A stretch of 16,655 nucleotides of DNA from an uncultured Aquincola sp. (lineage in GTDB: Bacteria; Pseudomonadota; Gammaproteobacteria; Burkholderiales; Burkholderiaceae): contig CAKZXL010000166.1 of assembly GCA_937883885.1 (NCBI GenBank), positions 1-16,655 on the forward strand, read 5' to 3'. Every line of letters begins with the position of its first letter. Position 1 is the stretch's first letter. The position numbers were made by a program, and so were the translations under genes. A model generated the notes under the pieces. It was not told where the DNA came from and ran no database searches. It saw only the letters and a list, made by a program, of their open reading frames with translations. Shown piece after piece: positions 7,620-16,421 of the stretch.

Positions 7620-7976
7620 ATGGTCACCACCGCTTCCGGCCTGCAATACGAAGACACCGTGCCCGGCACCGGCGAAGAGGCCCGCGCCGGCCAGCACGTC
7701 ACCGTGCACTACACCGGCTGGCTGCACGATGCCGCCGCTCCCAACCAGCGCGGCCGCAAGTTCGACTCCAGCAAGGACCGCAACGACCCGTTCCAGTTCG
7801 GCCTCGGCCAGGGCATGGTCATCCGCGGCTGGGACGAAGGCGTGCAAGGCATGAAGGTGGGCGGCACCCGCGTGCTGACCATCCCCGCCGACCTGGGCTA
7901 TGGCGCCCGCGGCGCCGGCGGCGTGATTCCCCCGAATGCCACGCTGGTGTTCGAGGTGGAGTTGCTGGGCGTCTGA
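7620..7976 (+). CDS. FKBP-type peptidyl-prolyl cis-trans isomerase (118 aa)
   Basis: A single-domain FKBP, presumably cytoplasmic because no signal peptide is visible, catalysing cis-trans isomerisation of peptidyl-proline bonds. Length is normal for the minimal family. Hallmarks in order: [28 protein letters not shown], the active-site strand [26 protein letters not shown], and [18 protein letters not shown] at the C-terminus. The insertion [13 protein letters not shown] in the first loop is common in proteobacterial members. Two starts are possible: ATG 7581 overlaps the gluQ stop and would add 13 residues ([13 protein letters not shown]); ATG 7620 gives the usual [11 protein letters not shown] start and has AAGGA at 7605-7609, 10 nt upstream. 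I prefer 7620. It is the last gene before a strong terminator. Confidence 0.93.
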   Translation: MVTTASGLQYEDTVPGTGEEARAGQHVTVHYTGWLHDAAAPNQRGRKFDSSKDRNDPFQFGLGQGMVIRGWDEGVQGMKVGGTRVLTIPADLGYGARGAGGVIPPNATLVFEVELLGV

Positions 7977-7990
7977 GGCTCCAGTCCAGG

Positions 7991-8021
7991 AAAAAGGGCT
8001 CGCCGATGGCGAGCCCTTTTT
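7991..8021. terminator. Bidirectional Rho-independent terminator
   Basis: GGGCTCGCC (7996-8004), a GAT loop and GGCGAGCCC (8008-8016) form a perfect 9 bp GC stem, flanked by five A on the left and five T on the right. It therefore terminates transcripts from both sides: the FKBP gene on the plus strand and the DEAD-box helicase gene on the minus strand, which converge here. Confidence 0.95.
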
Positions 8022-8030
8022 GTTTCAGCG

Positions 8031-8050
8031 GCGCTGAGTCAGCTCAGCGC
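8031..8050. repeat. Second hairpin beside the terminator
   Basis: GCGCTGAG (8031-8038), a TCAG loop and CTCAGCGC (8043-8050) make a perfect 8 bp stem, 8 bp beyond the helicase stop codon. No T run follows directly, so it probably protects the helicase mRNA 3' end or assists the adjacent terminator. Confidence 0.6.
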
Positions 8051-8058
8051 AGGCCTGA

Positions 8059-9447
<1,389 letters not shown>

Positions 9448-9706
9448 GGAACAAGCTTTCTTCTCTCGGCGCGCAGGCAAAAGCTCGCGCGGGCCGCACA
9501 GGGGTGCAACCGGGGTCAGGTCGCAGCAACAGGAACGCTCGACGGGCAACTCAGCCAAGGAGTGCCGCACAGTGACAAACGGGCCCAAGCGACGGCATCG
9601 CCGCCGACCCGCGCCCCGAGAGGGGCTTCCGGGCAGATTGCCCGGCCACAGAGTCAGTGGGGATGAACGAAACGGCTGATCAAGAACTAGCCAGCGATCA
9701 GCCGAA
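9448..9706 (-). promoter_or_regulatory. Hairpin-rich 5' leader of the DEAD-box helicase mRNA
   Basis: The 316 bp between the helicase start and the orn stop contain no credible gene. The promoter at 9713-9741 would give a leader of about 259 nt. It contains at least three perfect stems: GGCTGATC/GATCAGCC (9674-9681 with 9696-9703, 14 nt loop), CCGGGCA/TGCCCGG (9629-9635 with 9639-9645, 3 nt loop) and GCCCC/GGGGC (9613-9617 with 9622-9626). A further GC-rich, C-rich stretch follows towards the start codon. None has the T run of an intrinsic terminator. Long structured leaders are known for other bacterial DEAD-box genes, where they serve cold induction or autoregulation; that role here is inference. 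Confidence 0.55.
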
Positions 9707-9712
9707 GCGCGG

Positions 9713-9741
9713 ATTCTACGGTGAATCCGGGTTTTCACCAA
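9713..9741 (-). promoter_or_regulatory. Sigma70-type promoter of the DEAD-box helicase gene
   Basis: On the minus strand TTGGTG (9741-9736) and TAGAAT (9718-9713) are separated by exactly 17 bp. Transcription would start near 9706. The promoter lies just downstream of the orn stop codon, so the helicase need not depend on read-through from orn. Confidence 0.7.
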
Positions 9742-9763
9742 GCCCTGAAGGGCGAAACCTTGT

Positions 9764-10336
9764 TCAAGCCACCGACAGCAGGTGCTGGCGGTAGTAGGCC
9801 AGCTCGTCGATGGACTCATGGATGTCGGCCAGCGCGGTGTGTGCCTGCGCCTTCTTGAAGCCGGCCAGGATCTCGGGCTTCCAGCGCTTGGCCAGTTCCT
9901 TGAGCGTGCTCACGTCCAGGTTGCGGTAGTGGAAGAAGGCTTCCAGCGCCGGCATGTAGTTGGCCAGGAAGCGGCGGTCCTGGCAGATGGAGTTGCCGCA
10001 CATCGGGCTCTTGCCGGCGGGCAGGTACTGCGCCAGCCAGGCGATCACCTCGGCCTCGGCATGGGCCTCGTTCACGGTGGAGGCCTTGACGCGGTCGATC
10101 AGGCCGCTGCGGCCATGGGTGCCCTTGTTCCAGGCGTCCATCGCATCCAGCGTGGCGTCGCTCTGGTGGACGGCGAACACCGGGCCTTCGATGCGCACCT
10201 GCAGCTGCGGGTCGGTGACGACGACGGCGATCTCGATGATGCGATCGGTGTTCGGGAAGAGACCGGTCATCTCGAGGTCGATCCAGATCAGGTTCTGGTC
10301 GCTCTTGGCGAGGCTGGGAGTCGTGGTGTCGGTCAT
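9764..10336 (-). CDS. orn: Oligoribonuclease
   Basis: Orn is the 3'-to-5' exonuclease that degrades the shortest RNA fragments (and pGpG from cyclic-di-GMP turnover) to mononucleotides. The 190-residue product has the length of the family and the full DEDDh set: D20 and E22 in [10 protein letters not shown]120 in SICQDRRFL, and H166 and D171 in [11 protein letters not shown]. Another family-typical stretch is [17 protein letters not shown]. The start is ATG 10336-10334, giving [20 protein letters not shown]; the frame extends upstream into the protease gene but that part is a shadow. No clear Shine-Dalgarno precedes it; a possible -10 box (GACAAT) lies about 27 nt upstream. It is divergent from the M48 protease gene with 52 bp between starts, and upstream of the helicase gene in the same direction. 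Confidence 0.97.
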   Translation of the reverse strand: MTDTTTPSLAKSDQNLIWIDLEMTGLFPNTDRIIEIAVVVTDPQLQVRIEGPVFAVHQSDATLDAMDAWNKGTHGRSGLIDRVKASTVNEAHAEAEVIAWLAQYLPAGKSPMCGNSICQDRRFLANYMPALEAFFHYRNLDVSTLKELAKRWKPEILAGFKKAQAHTALADIHESIDELAYYRQHLLSVA

Positions 10337-10375
10337 GGCACGGCAGGTCGGGAAAACGGCCGATTGTCGCAGCCC

Positions 10376-10381
10376 TACACT
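10376..10381 (+). promoter_or_regulatory. -10-like TACACT just before the M48 protease gene
   Basis: TACACT ends 7 nt before ATG 10389, so transcription would begin at or next to the start codon. No Shine-Dalgarno is present in the CCCGGGC that separates them, and no good -35 hexamer is visible. The 52 bp region must also hold the divergent orn promoter. Confidence 0.35.
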
Positions 10382-10388
10382 CCCGGGC

Positions 10389-11660
10389 ATGCAAGCCCTC
10401 CTGCTGTCTTTGCTCTTTGCCGCCGCGCTGCTGGCGGCGATGGGCGTCAAGTTCTGGCTCGCATCGCGCCAGATGCGCCACGTGGCCGCCCACCGCCACA
10501 GTGTGCCGCCCGCCTTTGCCACCACCGTCACGCTGGCGGCCCACCAGCGCGCGGCCGACTACACGCTCGCCAAGGGCCGCTTCGGCCTGCTGTCCACCGC
10601 CTTCTCCACCCTGGTGCTGCTGGGCTGGACGCTGCTGGGCGGGCTCGATCTGCTCAACGGCTGGCTGGTGGACACCGTGCAGCCGCGCTGGGGCGACATG
10701 GCCTACCAGCTGAGCCTGCTGGCCGCCTTCGCGCTGATCGCCGGCGCGCTGGAGCTGCCCTTCGACCTGTACAACACCTTCCGCATCGAGCAGCGCTTCG
10801 GCTTCAACCGCATGACCTGGCGCATGGTGGCAGCCGACACGCTCAAGGGCCTGCTGGTGGCGGCGGTCATCGGCCTGCCGCTGGCCGCGCTCATCCTGTG
10901 GATCATGGGCGCCACCGGCAGCCTGTGGTGGCTGTGGGCCTGGGCGGCATGGACGGGCTTTCAGCTGCTGCTGCTGGTGCTCTACCCCACCGTCATCGCG
11001 CCGCTGTTCAACAAGTTCGAGCCGCTGCCCGATGAATCGCTGAAGGCGCGCGTGCAATCGCTGATGCAGCGCTGCGGCTTCGCGGCCAAGGGCTTGTACG
11101 TGATGGACGGCAGCCGCCGCTCGGCCCATGCCAATGCCTATTTCACTGGCCTGGGCGCGGCCAAGCGGGTGGTGTTCTTCGACACGCTGCTGAACAAGCT
11201 CTCGCCCGGCGAAGTGGAGGCGGTGCTGGCGCATGAGCTCGGCCACTTCAAGCACCGCCATGTGCAAAAGCGCATGGCCATGGTGTTCGGCATGAGCCTG
11301 CTGGGCCTGGCGCTGCTGGGCTGGCTGTCGCAGCAGAGCTGGTTCTTCACCGGCCTGGGCGTGCGGCCCAACCTGCTGGCGCCCAACGATGCACTGGCGC
11401 TGCTGCTGTTCATGCTGGCGCTGCCGCCCTTCACCTTCCTGCTGGGGCCGCTGGCGGCGCGCAGCTCGCGCAAGCACGAGTTCGAGGCCGACGCCTACGC
11501 CTGCGCACAGGCCGATGGCCGCGACCTGGCCAGTGCGCTGCTCAAGCTGCACGAGGACAACGCTTCCACGCTGACGCCCGATCCGCTGTACGTGCGCTTT
11601 TACTACTCGCACCCACCGGCCACCGAGCGGCTGGCGGCGTTGCGGCTGCAAGGCGCATGA
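10389..11660 (+). CDS. M48 family membrane metalloprotease (Ste24/CAAX protease 1-like)
   Basis: A 423-residue integral membrane zinc protease of peptidase family M48, Ste24 type. Bacteria generally lack prenylated CAAX substrates, so the likely role is membrane protein quality control (inferred). Hydrophobic segments by eye are at about 3-22, 66-88, 105-124, 153-173, 178-200, 295-315 and 330-352. The zinc site is HELGH at 282-286, with the third ligand supplied by E364 in the KHEFEAD motif. The family segment [19 protein letters not shown] (about 122-140), the [15 protein letters not shown] stretch and the C-terminal [12 protein letters not shown] are characteristic. Start ATG 10389 gives a hydrophobic N-terminus ([17 protein letters not shown]). 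The stop overlaps the rsgA start (ATGA), so the two are an operon. Confidence 0.94.
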   Translation: MQALLLSLLFAAALLAAMGVKFWLASRQMRHVAAHRHSVPPAFATTVTLAAHQRAADYTLAKGRFGLLSTAFSTLVLLGWTLLGGLDLLNGWLVDTVQPRWGDMAYQLSLLAAFALIAGALELPFDLYNTFRIEQRFGFNRMTWRMVAADTLKGLLVAAVIGLPLAALILWIMGATGSLWWLWAWAAWTGFQLLLLVLYPTVIAPLFNKFEPLPDESLKARVQSLMQRCGFAAKGLYVMDGSRRSAHANAYFTGLGAAKRVVFFDTLLNKLSPGEVEAVLAHELGHFKHRHVQKRMAMVFGMSLLGLALLGWLSQQSWFFTGLGVRPNLLAPNDALALLLFMLALPPFTFLLGPLAARSSRKHEFEADAYACAQADGRDLASALLKLHEDNASTLTPDPLYVRFYYSHPPATERLAALRLQGA

Positions 11661-12562
11661 CGGCGCCCGGCCTGGTGGTGGCGGCGCATGGCCGCCACTT
11701 CATCGTCGAGGTGCCCGACGGCACCCGCCTGACCTGCCACCCGCGCGGCAAGAAGAGCGACTGCGTGGTAGGCGACCGCGTGCAATGGCAGCCCACCGGA
11801 TCGGGTGGCGAGGACGAAGGCGTCATTCAGAAGATCGATGCGCGGCGCAACCTGCTCTTCCGCCAGGACGAGTGGAAGACCAAGAGCTTCGCGGCCAACC
11901 TCGACCGCATCATCGTGCTGGTGGCGGGCGACCCGATGTTCAGCGAATCGCAGCTCACCCGCGCGCTGATCGCGGCCGAGGACGCCGGCATCGACGTGTG
12001 CGTGGTGCTGAACAAGGCCGACCTGCCGCAGGCCGCGCTGGCCCGTGAGCGCCTCGCGCCTTACCGCGCGATGGGCGTGGAGGTGCACGACTGCTCGATC
12101 AAGCACGACGCCGAGGCGGCACGCGCGCTGTTCAGCCCCTTGCTGGCCGGCCGCACGACGCTGGTGCTGGGCCCCAGCGGCACCGGCAAGAGCACGCTGA
12201 TCAACCTGATGGTGCCGGAGGCCGCGGCGCAGGTGGGCGAGATTTCCACCGCGCTCAATTCCGGCCGCCACACCACCACCACCACCCGCTGGTACTGGGT
12301 GGACCGCCCGGCCGGCACCGCCTTGATCGATTCACCGGGCTTCCAGGAATTCGGCCTGCAGCAGATCGACGTGCAACGCCTGCCGCGGCTGATGCCCGAC
12401 CTGCGGGCGCACATCGGCGACTGCCGCTTCTACAACTGCACCCACCGGCAGGAACCTGGCTGCGGCGTGCGGGCGGCGGTGGAACGCGGCGACATCAGCC
12501 CGTCGCGCTACCGGATCTACGGCGAGCTGTTCGACGAGTTGTCGCGCAGCAGCCATCGCTGA
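11657..12562 (+). CDS. rsgA: Ribosome small-subunit biogenesis GTPase RsgA
   Basis: RsgA (YjeQ/YloQ) binds the maturing 30S subunit and uses GTP hydrolysis to check the decoding centre and release RbfA. The 301-residue protein shows the circularly permuted GTPase order: N-terminal OB fold (about 1-70), G4 NKAD (119-122), G1 GPSGTGKS (172-179), the threonine-rich G2 loop RHTTTTT (204-210) and G3 DSPG (225-228). The C-terminal zinc knuckle has the exact C-x4-C-x-H-x5-C spacing: C256, C261, H263 and C269. The P-loop has Thr where many relatives have Val (SGTGKS against SGVGKS), a minor variation. The ATG overlaps the protease stop codon. It ends 8 bp from the convergent CbiB-like gene, with no terminator between them. 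Confidence 0.97.
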   Translation: MTAPGLVVAAHGRHFIVEVPDGTRLTCHPRGKKSDCVVGDRVQWQPTGSGGEDEGVIQKIDARRNLLFRQDEWKTKSFAANLDRIIVLVAGDPMFSESQLTRALIAAEDAGIDVCVVLNKADLPQAALARERLAPYRAMGVEVHDCSIKHDAEAARALFSPLLAGRTTLVLGPSGTGKSTLINLMVPEAAAQVGEISTALNSGRHTTTTTRWYWVDRPAGTALIDSPGFQEFGLQQIDVQRLPRLMPDLRAHIGDCRFYNCTHRQEPGCGVRAAVERGDISPSRYRIYGELFDELSRSSHR

Positions 12563-12570
12563 GGCGAGCG

Positions 12571-13560
12571 TCAACCCAACACATTGGCCAGGCTCAACAA
12601 GGCCACCAGCAGCATCCACAGCACCACCGAGCGCCACACCAGGCCCACCAGGCTTTGCAGGTGGCCCAGCTGCGGCGCCATGCCGGGTGTGACGCCCGCG
12701 GCGCGCATCGCTTCGGCATCCACGCCGCTCTCGAAGGTCTTGGAGCGGTCAGGCGTGATGCCCGGCGCGGCGCCACCGCCCAGCTGCACGCTCAAGGCGC
12801 CCGCGGCGGCCGAGAGGATGATGCCCTCGTTGGCATGCAGCCACAGGCCGGCGTCGCGCCGCCACACGTTGATGGCTTCCTCGAAGTTGCCCACCACCGC
12901 GAAGCCGAAGGCCGTCAGCCGCGCCGGCACATGGTCGATCAGCGAGAACATGCGCTGCGAGATTTCGCGCAGCCGGTCGTTGGAAGGCGCCTGCAGCGCC
13001 CGCTGCTTGTAGGCCCAGTAGCGGCTGGCGAACTCGGCCATGCGGTACAGCACCGCGCCCGCCGGCCCCATGCCGAAGGCCGACAGCACGATGAAGCAGA
13101 AGAACACGCCCAGCACATGCCGGTGCGCGGCCAGCAGCGAATGTTCGATCACATGCCGCATCAGCTCGGTGCGCGGCAACTCGCTGGCGTCCAGGTGGCG
13201 CCACTCGGCCAGCAGGCGGCGGGCCTCGTTCTCGTCGCCACGGTCGAGCGCGTCGCGGATGTCGGTGAAGTAGTGGCTGAACTGGCGAAAGCCCAGTGTG
13301 AGGTACAGCACCCCGACGTTGAAGGCCAGGGCCAGCAGCAAGCTGTAGTGCGCGATGGCTGCGAAGATGCCCCAGGCCAGCAGCGCCGGCGCGATGACGG
13401 TGACGCCCCACACCACCCAGGCATGGTGCGACTTGCCCGCATCGAAGTTGCGCCCGCTCCAGCCGACCCAGGAGATCAGCGAGTCGTGCACCCAGTTGTC
13501 ACGCGGCAGCGGCTTGAGCTGTTCGATCAGCAGCGCAAAGAGGACGGCGAAGAAACTCAT
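12571..13560 (-). CDS. CobD/CbiB family integral membrane protein (not a cobalamin gene by context)
   Basis: A 329-residue membrane protein related to CbiB/CobD (adenosylcobinamide-phosphate synthase) and AmpE. The clearest family sign is DAGLWLHANEGIILSAAAGA followed by LSVQLGG, which parallels the conserved C-terminal block of CbiB, plus several hydrophobic helices (N-terminal MSFFAVLFALLIEQ, about 49-90, 150-180 and at the C-terminus). A central soluble part contains FRQFSHYFTDIRDALDRGDE, as in CbiB-type proteins. No other corrin gene is nearby, so a cobalamin role is unlikely; the function of these stand-alone betaproteobacterial versions is not known to me. Start ATG 13560-13558 is chosen because it begins the first membrane helix; an in-frame ATG 24 nt upstream is less fitting. 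A -10-like TATCAT (13574-13569) ends 8 nt before the ATG. It follows the NUDIX gene by 24 bp. Confidence 0.8.
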   Translation of the reverse strand: MSFFAVLFALLIEQLKPLPRDNWVHDSLISWVGWSGRNFDAGKSHHAWVVWGVTVIAPALLAWGIFAAIAHYSLLLALAFNVGVLYLTLGFRQFSHYFTDIRDALDRGDENEARRLLAEWRHLDASELPRTELMRHVIEHSLLAAHRHVLGVFFCFIVLSAFGMGPAGAVLYRMAEFASRYWAYKQRALQAPSNDRLREISQRMFSLIDHVPARLTAFGFAVVGNFEEAINVWRRDAGLWLHANEGIILSAAAGALSVQLGGGAAPGITPDRSKTFESGVDAEAMRAAGVTPGMAPQLGHLQSLVGLVWRSVVLWMLLVALLSLANVLG

Positions 13561-13584
13561 CGCCCACGATGATAGCGATGCCAA

Positions 13585-14277
13585 CTACGCTGCCAGGAAC
13601 CGATAGAGGTTGCGCAGCATCGAGGCTGTGGCGCCCCAGATGAAAAACGTCTGCTGGCCGCCGTCGGCAGCCGGGCCTTCCCACAGCATCGACAGGAAAT
13701 GCCGCTCCTGGCCCTCATGCTCGAAGCGGTGGCGGCGGTGGTTGGCGGGCGTCATCAAGAAGGTCAGCGGCACTTCGAACGCAGCCGCCACCTCGAACGG
13801 ATCGAGCTTGAGTTCAAAGCCCGGCCGCACCAGCCCCACCACCGGCGTGACCACGAAGTTGGTGACGGTGCTGTAGGGGTGCAGCGTGCCCATCACATCC
13901 ACATGCCGGCGCGCCAGGCCCACTTCTTCTTCGGCCTCGCGCAGCGCGGTGTCGATGACGTCGGCATCGGTGGGCTCGGCCCGGCCACCCGGAAAGCTCA
14001 CCTGGCCAGCATGGTCGCGCAGGTGCGAGGTGCGCTGGGTGAGCAGCACCGACAGGCCTGCCGGCCGGTCGACCAGCGGCACCAACACCGAGGCATTGGA
14101 CGGCTCGCGGCCCGAGGACGCGCCGTCGCCGGTGAACTCGGGCGTCCAGCCGCGGGCTTCGGCAAAACGTTCACGCAGCGCGCCGGCCGTGAGCAGGCCC
14201 GGGTCGATCGGGGGCAGCGCATCGTCGATGGCGACGATGGGCACGGCATGCGGATCGCGGATGGCGGGTCGGCTCAT
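13585..14277 (-). CDS. CoA pyrophosphatase-type NUDIX hydrolase (NudL-like)
   Basis: A 230-residue NUDIX protein of the CoA-pyrophosphatase group, which cleaves coenzyme A or its oxidised forms to phosphopantetheine and 3',5'-ADP (family knowledge). The group-specific signature LLTQRTSHLRDHAGQVSFPGG (about residues 78-98) runs directly into a NUDIX box with TALREAEEEVGL (110-121), where E117 and E118 would be metal-binding glutamates. Downstream YSTVTNFVVTPVVGLV is also typical. The first 60 residues are a poorly conserved extension. Start ATG 14277-14275 gives MSRPAIRDPHAVPI; the longer open frame upstream runs across the rplS terminator and is rejected. The gene lies 92 bp after rplS and 24 bp before the CbiB-like gene, so it may be a trailing member of the ribosomal operon or have its own promoter. 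Confidence 0.92.
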   Translation of the reverse strand: MSRPAIRDPHAVPIVAIDDALPPIDPGLLTAGALRERFAEARGWTPEFTGDGASSGREPSNASVLVPLVDRPAGLSVLLTQRTSHLRDHAGQVSFPGGRAEPTDADVIDTALREAEEEVGLARRHVDVMGTLHPYSTVTNFVVTPVVGLVRPGFELKLDPFEVAAAFEVPLTFLMTPANHRRHRFEHEGQERHFLSMLWEGPAADGGQQTFFIWGATASMLRNLYRFLAA

Positions 14278-14304
14278 GGGGCGGTGAGGATAGGCCAGGA
14301 ACGA

Positions 14305-14328
14305 CAAAGCCGCCCGGAGGCGGCTTTG
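14305..14328 (-). terminator. Terminator-like hairpin after rplS
   Basis: CAAAGCCGCC (14305-14314), a 4 nt loop and GGCGGCTTTG (14319-14328) form a perfect 10 bp stem. The minus-strand exit reads TCGTTCC, only weakly T-rich, so termination of the rpsP-rplS transcript is probably partial and some read-through into the NUDIX gene is likely. A smaller hairpin (GCCAGC/GCTGGC, 14341-14357) lies between it and the rplS stop. Confidence 0.7.
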
Positions 14329-14369
14329 CGTCGATGCAGCGCCAGCCTGAAGCTGGCACGCAAGCACGA

Positions 14370-14723
14370 TCAGGACAGCTTTTCCTTGATCCGTGCCGAC
14401 TTGCCCGAGCGCTGGCGCAGGTAGTACAGCTTGGCGCGGCGCACGTCGCCGCGGCGCTTGACTTCGATGCTGGCGATCAGCGGGCTGTACAGCTGGAACG
14501 TACGTTCCACGCCTTCGCCGCTGGAGATCTTGCGCACGATGAAGCTGCTGTTCAGGCCGCGGTTGCGCTTGGCGATGCACACGCCTTCGTAGGCCTGCAC
14601 ACGCTTGCGGGTGCCTTCGACCACGTTGACGCTCACGATCACCGTGTCGCCAGGCGCAAACGCCGGGATGGTCTTGTTCAGGCGAGCAATTTCTTCTTGC
14701 TCGAGGGTTTGAATCAGGTTCAC
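14370..14723 (-). CDS. rplS: 50S ribosomal protein L19
   Basis: L19 sits at the interface of the ribosomal subunits near bridge B6/B8. The 117-residue product matches the family almost throughout: [20 protein letters not shown] at the start, [37 protein letters not shown], then IRKI-like [14 protein letters not shown] and the conserved end [20 protein letters not shown]. The start is GTG 14723-14721, preceded by GGAGA 5 nt upstream; the first ATG in frame is further upstream at 14783 and would add a 20-residue extension unlike L19. It is the fourth gene of the rpsP-rimM-trmD-rplS operon, separated from trmD by an unusually long 97 bp, in which a TATAAT overlapping the trmD stop could supply a separate promoter. 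Confidence 0.97.
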   Translation of the reverse strand: MNLIQTLEQEEIARLNKTIPAFAPGDTVIVSVNVVEGTRKRVQAYEGVCIAKRNRGLNSSFIVRKISSGEGVERTFQLYSPLIASIEVKRRGDVRRAKLYYLRQRSGKSARIKEKLS

Positions 14724-14819
14724 AAAGGTCTCCAAATGATCGTGCCGGCGCTGTGGTTCTTGGTGGCGGCCGCCATGAGGCATGGCCGCGCCCGGCAGAG
14801 GATCGGTGAAAAGCCTGCG

Positions 14820-14825
14820 ATTATA
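14820..14825 (-). promoter_or_regulatory. Perfect TATAAT over the trmD stop codon, possible rplS promoter
   Basis: On the minus strand the hexamer TATAAT spans the trmD end (CTA TAA T). A perfect -10 is uncommon in such GC-rich DNA. The -35 position holds GCGCTT/CGCTTT, a poor match. If used, it would give rplS a leader of about 90 nt containing the hairpin GCCATG/CATGGC (14772-14786). Confidence 0.4.
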
Positions 14826-15576
14826 GCGTGAGCGCGGCCAGAAAGCGCTCGTCGGCTTTTGAAAGTCGGCCTGCGGCCCGCGCCGCCTCGATCAGCTCGG
14901 GCCGGCGGCGGGCCGTCAGCTCCAGTGAACGCTCGCGCCGCCAGCGCGCGATCTGCGCATGGTGTCCCGACAGCAGCACCGGCGGCACCGGCACTTCTTC
15001 GCCCGCGTGCGGCCAGCTCTCGGGCCGGCTGTAGTGCGGGCAGTCCAGCAGACCGTCTTCCGAGAAGCTGTCCTGCTCGTGCGAAGCGGCATCGTTGAGC
15101 ACGCCGGGCTGCAGCCGCGCGATCGCGTCCAGCAGCGCCATCGCCGGCAACTCGCCGCCGGACAGGATGAAGTCGCCCAAGCTCAGCTCAATGTGCGGAT
15201 GGCGATCGAGGAAGCGCTGGTCGATGCCTTCGTAGCGGCCACACAGCAGCACCCCGCCGGGGCCGGCGGCCATCTCGCGCACCAGCGCCTGGGTGATCGG
15301 CCGGCCGGTGGGCGAAAAATGGATCAGCGGCGCGGCGTCGGCCCGCTGCGCACGCACGTCGGCCAGCGCACGGGCCAGCGGGTCGGCCAGCATCACCATG
15401 CCGGGGCCGCCGCCGAAGGGCCGGTCGTCGATGCGGCGGTAGGTGCCTTCGCCATAGTCGCGCAGCGGCCACAGGCGCACGTCGACCGCGCCGGATTCAT
15501 AGGCGCGGCGCGTCACGCCCAGCGACAGGTGCGGGGCGAACAATTCGGGGAACAGCGTCAGGACGTCGAAGCGCAT
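14821..15576 (-). CDS. trmD: tRNA (guanine(37)-N1)-methyltransferase
   Basis: TrmD transfers a methyl group from S-adenosylmethionine to G37 next to the anticodon, preventing +1 frameshifting; it is a dimeric SPOUT enzyme with a trefoil knot. The 251-residue length is standard. The N-terminus ([13 protein letters not shown]), [13 protein letters not shown], the cofactor-knot loop [12 protein letters not shown] (110-121) and [16 protein letters not shown] (131-146) are diagnostic. R154 and D169, the E. coli catalytic residues, fall at identical positions here (D169 in [16 protein letters not shown]). The ATG follows the rimM stop by 18 bp with no strong ribosome-binding site, consistent with the low trmD translation known in E. 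coli relative to its ribosomal-protein neighbours. Confidence 0.98.
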   Translation of the reverse strand: MRFDVLTLFPELFAPHLSLGVTRRAYESGAVDVRLWPLRDYGEGTYRRIDDRPFGGGPGMVMLADPLARALADVRAQRADAAPLIHFSPTGRPITQALVREMAAGPGGVLLCGRYEGIDQRFLDRHPHIELSLGDFILSGGELPAMALLDAIARLQPGVLNDAASHEQDSFSEDGLLDCPHYSRPESWPHAGEEVPVPPVLLSGHHAQIARWRRERSLELTARRRPELIEAARAAGRLSKADERFLAALTL

Positions 15577-15594
15577 GGCGTTCGGCGGAAGGGC

Positions 15595-16155
15595 TCAGTA
15601 ATCGAGGCCCCAGTCGACGTTGATGCGGCGGGCCGGCAGGTCGACCTGGTCGACATAGGCGTCGACGAAGGGAATCAGGCGTTCCACCTCTTCGGCACTG
15701 GCGTCGGGGGGTGCATCGGCCGGCCGCAGCTTGAGCACGCTGTGCGGGCCGGTGCTGATCAGGTCGGTGACGGTGCCGAGGTGGGCACCTTCGCGGTTGT
15801 AGACCGCCAGGCCGATCAGGTCGACCCAGTAGTACTCACCTTCCGAAGGCGTGGGGAAACTGCCGCGCGACACGAACACCTGCGCGCCCTTGAGCGCTTC
15901 GGCGGCATTGCGGTCGGGCACTTCCTGGGCGGTGGCGACGACGCCATCGCCATGCTCGCGGGCGCCGGTGATCTTGAGCAGCCGGTGGCCGGGCTCGATG
16001 AACCAGCGCCGCGATGAAAACAAGGCCTTGGGGTCGGACGCGTAAGGCATGACCTTGAGCGCGCCCTTGACACCCCAGGGCCCGAGGATCCGGCCCACCT
16101 CCACCGCGTCGTCAGGCCAGGCGGTATCGCCCGCTGCGGGGATGGAGGTGCTCAT
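15595..16155 (-). CDS. rimM: Ribosome maturation factor RimM
   Basis: RimM binds S19 and helps mature the head of the 30S subunit. The 186-residue product has the two expected halves: an N-terminal RimM beta-barrel (about 17-105) with VGRILGPWGVKGALKV and FVSRGSFP, and a C-terminal PRC barrel (about 110-186) with YYWVDLIGLAVYN, LGTVTDLISTGPHSVL and a terminal IPFVDAYVDQVDL segment. The first about 15 residues are a variable lead; the ATG at 16155-16153 is the only sensible start. It is 17 bp downstream of rpsP and 18 bp upstream of trmD, the normal operon position. A short Pro/Asp/Ala insertion (PADAPPDASAEEVER) lies in the PRC domain. Confidence 0.97.
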   Translation of the reverse strand: MSTSIPAAGDTAWPDDAVEVGRILGPWGVKGALKVMPYASDPKALFSSRRWFIEPGHRLLKITGAREHGDGVVATAQEVPDRNAAEALKGAQVFVSRGSFPTPSEGEYYWVDLIGLAVYNREGAHLGTVTDLISTGPHSVLKLRPADAPPDASAEEVERLIPFVDAYVDQVDLPARRINVDWGLDY

Positions 16156-16172
16156 CGGCCGGAATCCCGATC

Positions 16173-16421
16173 TCAGGCGGCGGCCTTGGCGTTGCCGACC
16201 AGGCGCGCCACGATGGGCGACAGCTGGGCGCCGACACCGGTCCAGTAGGTCACGCGGTCTTGCGACACGCGCAGGGCTTCGGCAGCGCCGGAAGCCACGG
16301 GGTTGTAAAAACCGACGCGCTCGATGAAGCGGCCGTCGCGACGCTCGCGCGAGTCAGCGACGACGATGTTGTAGAAGGGGCGCTTCTTGGAGCCGCCACG
16401 GGCCAGACGGATGACAACCAT
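16173..16421 (-). CDS. rpsP: 30S ribosomal protein S16
   Basis: S16 is an early-binding 30S protein that stabilises the 16S rRNA 5' domain. The 82-residue protein is of normal length and begins [20 protein letters not shown], followed by [20 protein letters not shown], both diagnostic. Start ATG 16421-16419 is preceded by GAGGAA 6 nt upstream; an in-frame ATG at 16460 is rejected because it would add 13 residues not found in S16. It is the first gene of the rpsP-rimM-trmD-rplS operon. A promoter with a perfect TATAAT lies about 190 nt upstream, leaving a long untranslated leader. Confidence 0.98.
   Translation of the reverse strand: MVVIRLARGGSKKRPFYNIVVADSRERRDGRFIERVGFYNPVASGAAEALRVSQDRVTYWTGVGAQLSPIVARLVGNAKAAA

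Noticed and set aside
9448..9819. N-terminal extension of the helicase (start at 9819)
   Set aside because: The frame happens to stay open through the promoter and the structured leader and into orn; no conserved sequence in it, and ATG 9447 gives a normal DEAD-box N-terminus.
9816..11651. Minus-strand open frame of 611 codons opposite the M48 protease and overlapping orn
   Set aside because: It covers two real genes in other frames and has low-complexity Gln/Arg/His composition.
12655..13572. Plus-strand open frame of 305 codons opposite the CbiB-like gene
   Set aside because: The minus frame has membrane helices and the CbiB-like block; the plus frame has only shadow composition.
14959..16017. 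Plus-strand open frame of 352 codons opposite trmD and rimM
   Set aside because: Both genes beneath it are unmistakable; no recognisable domain in the shadow.
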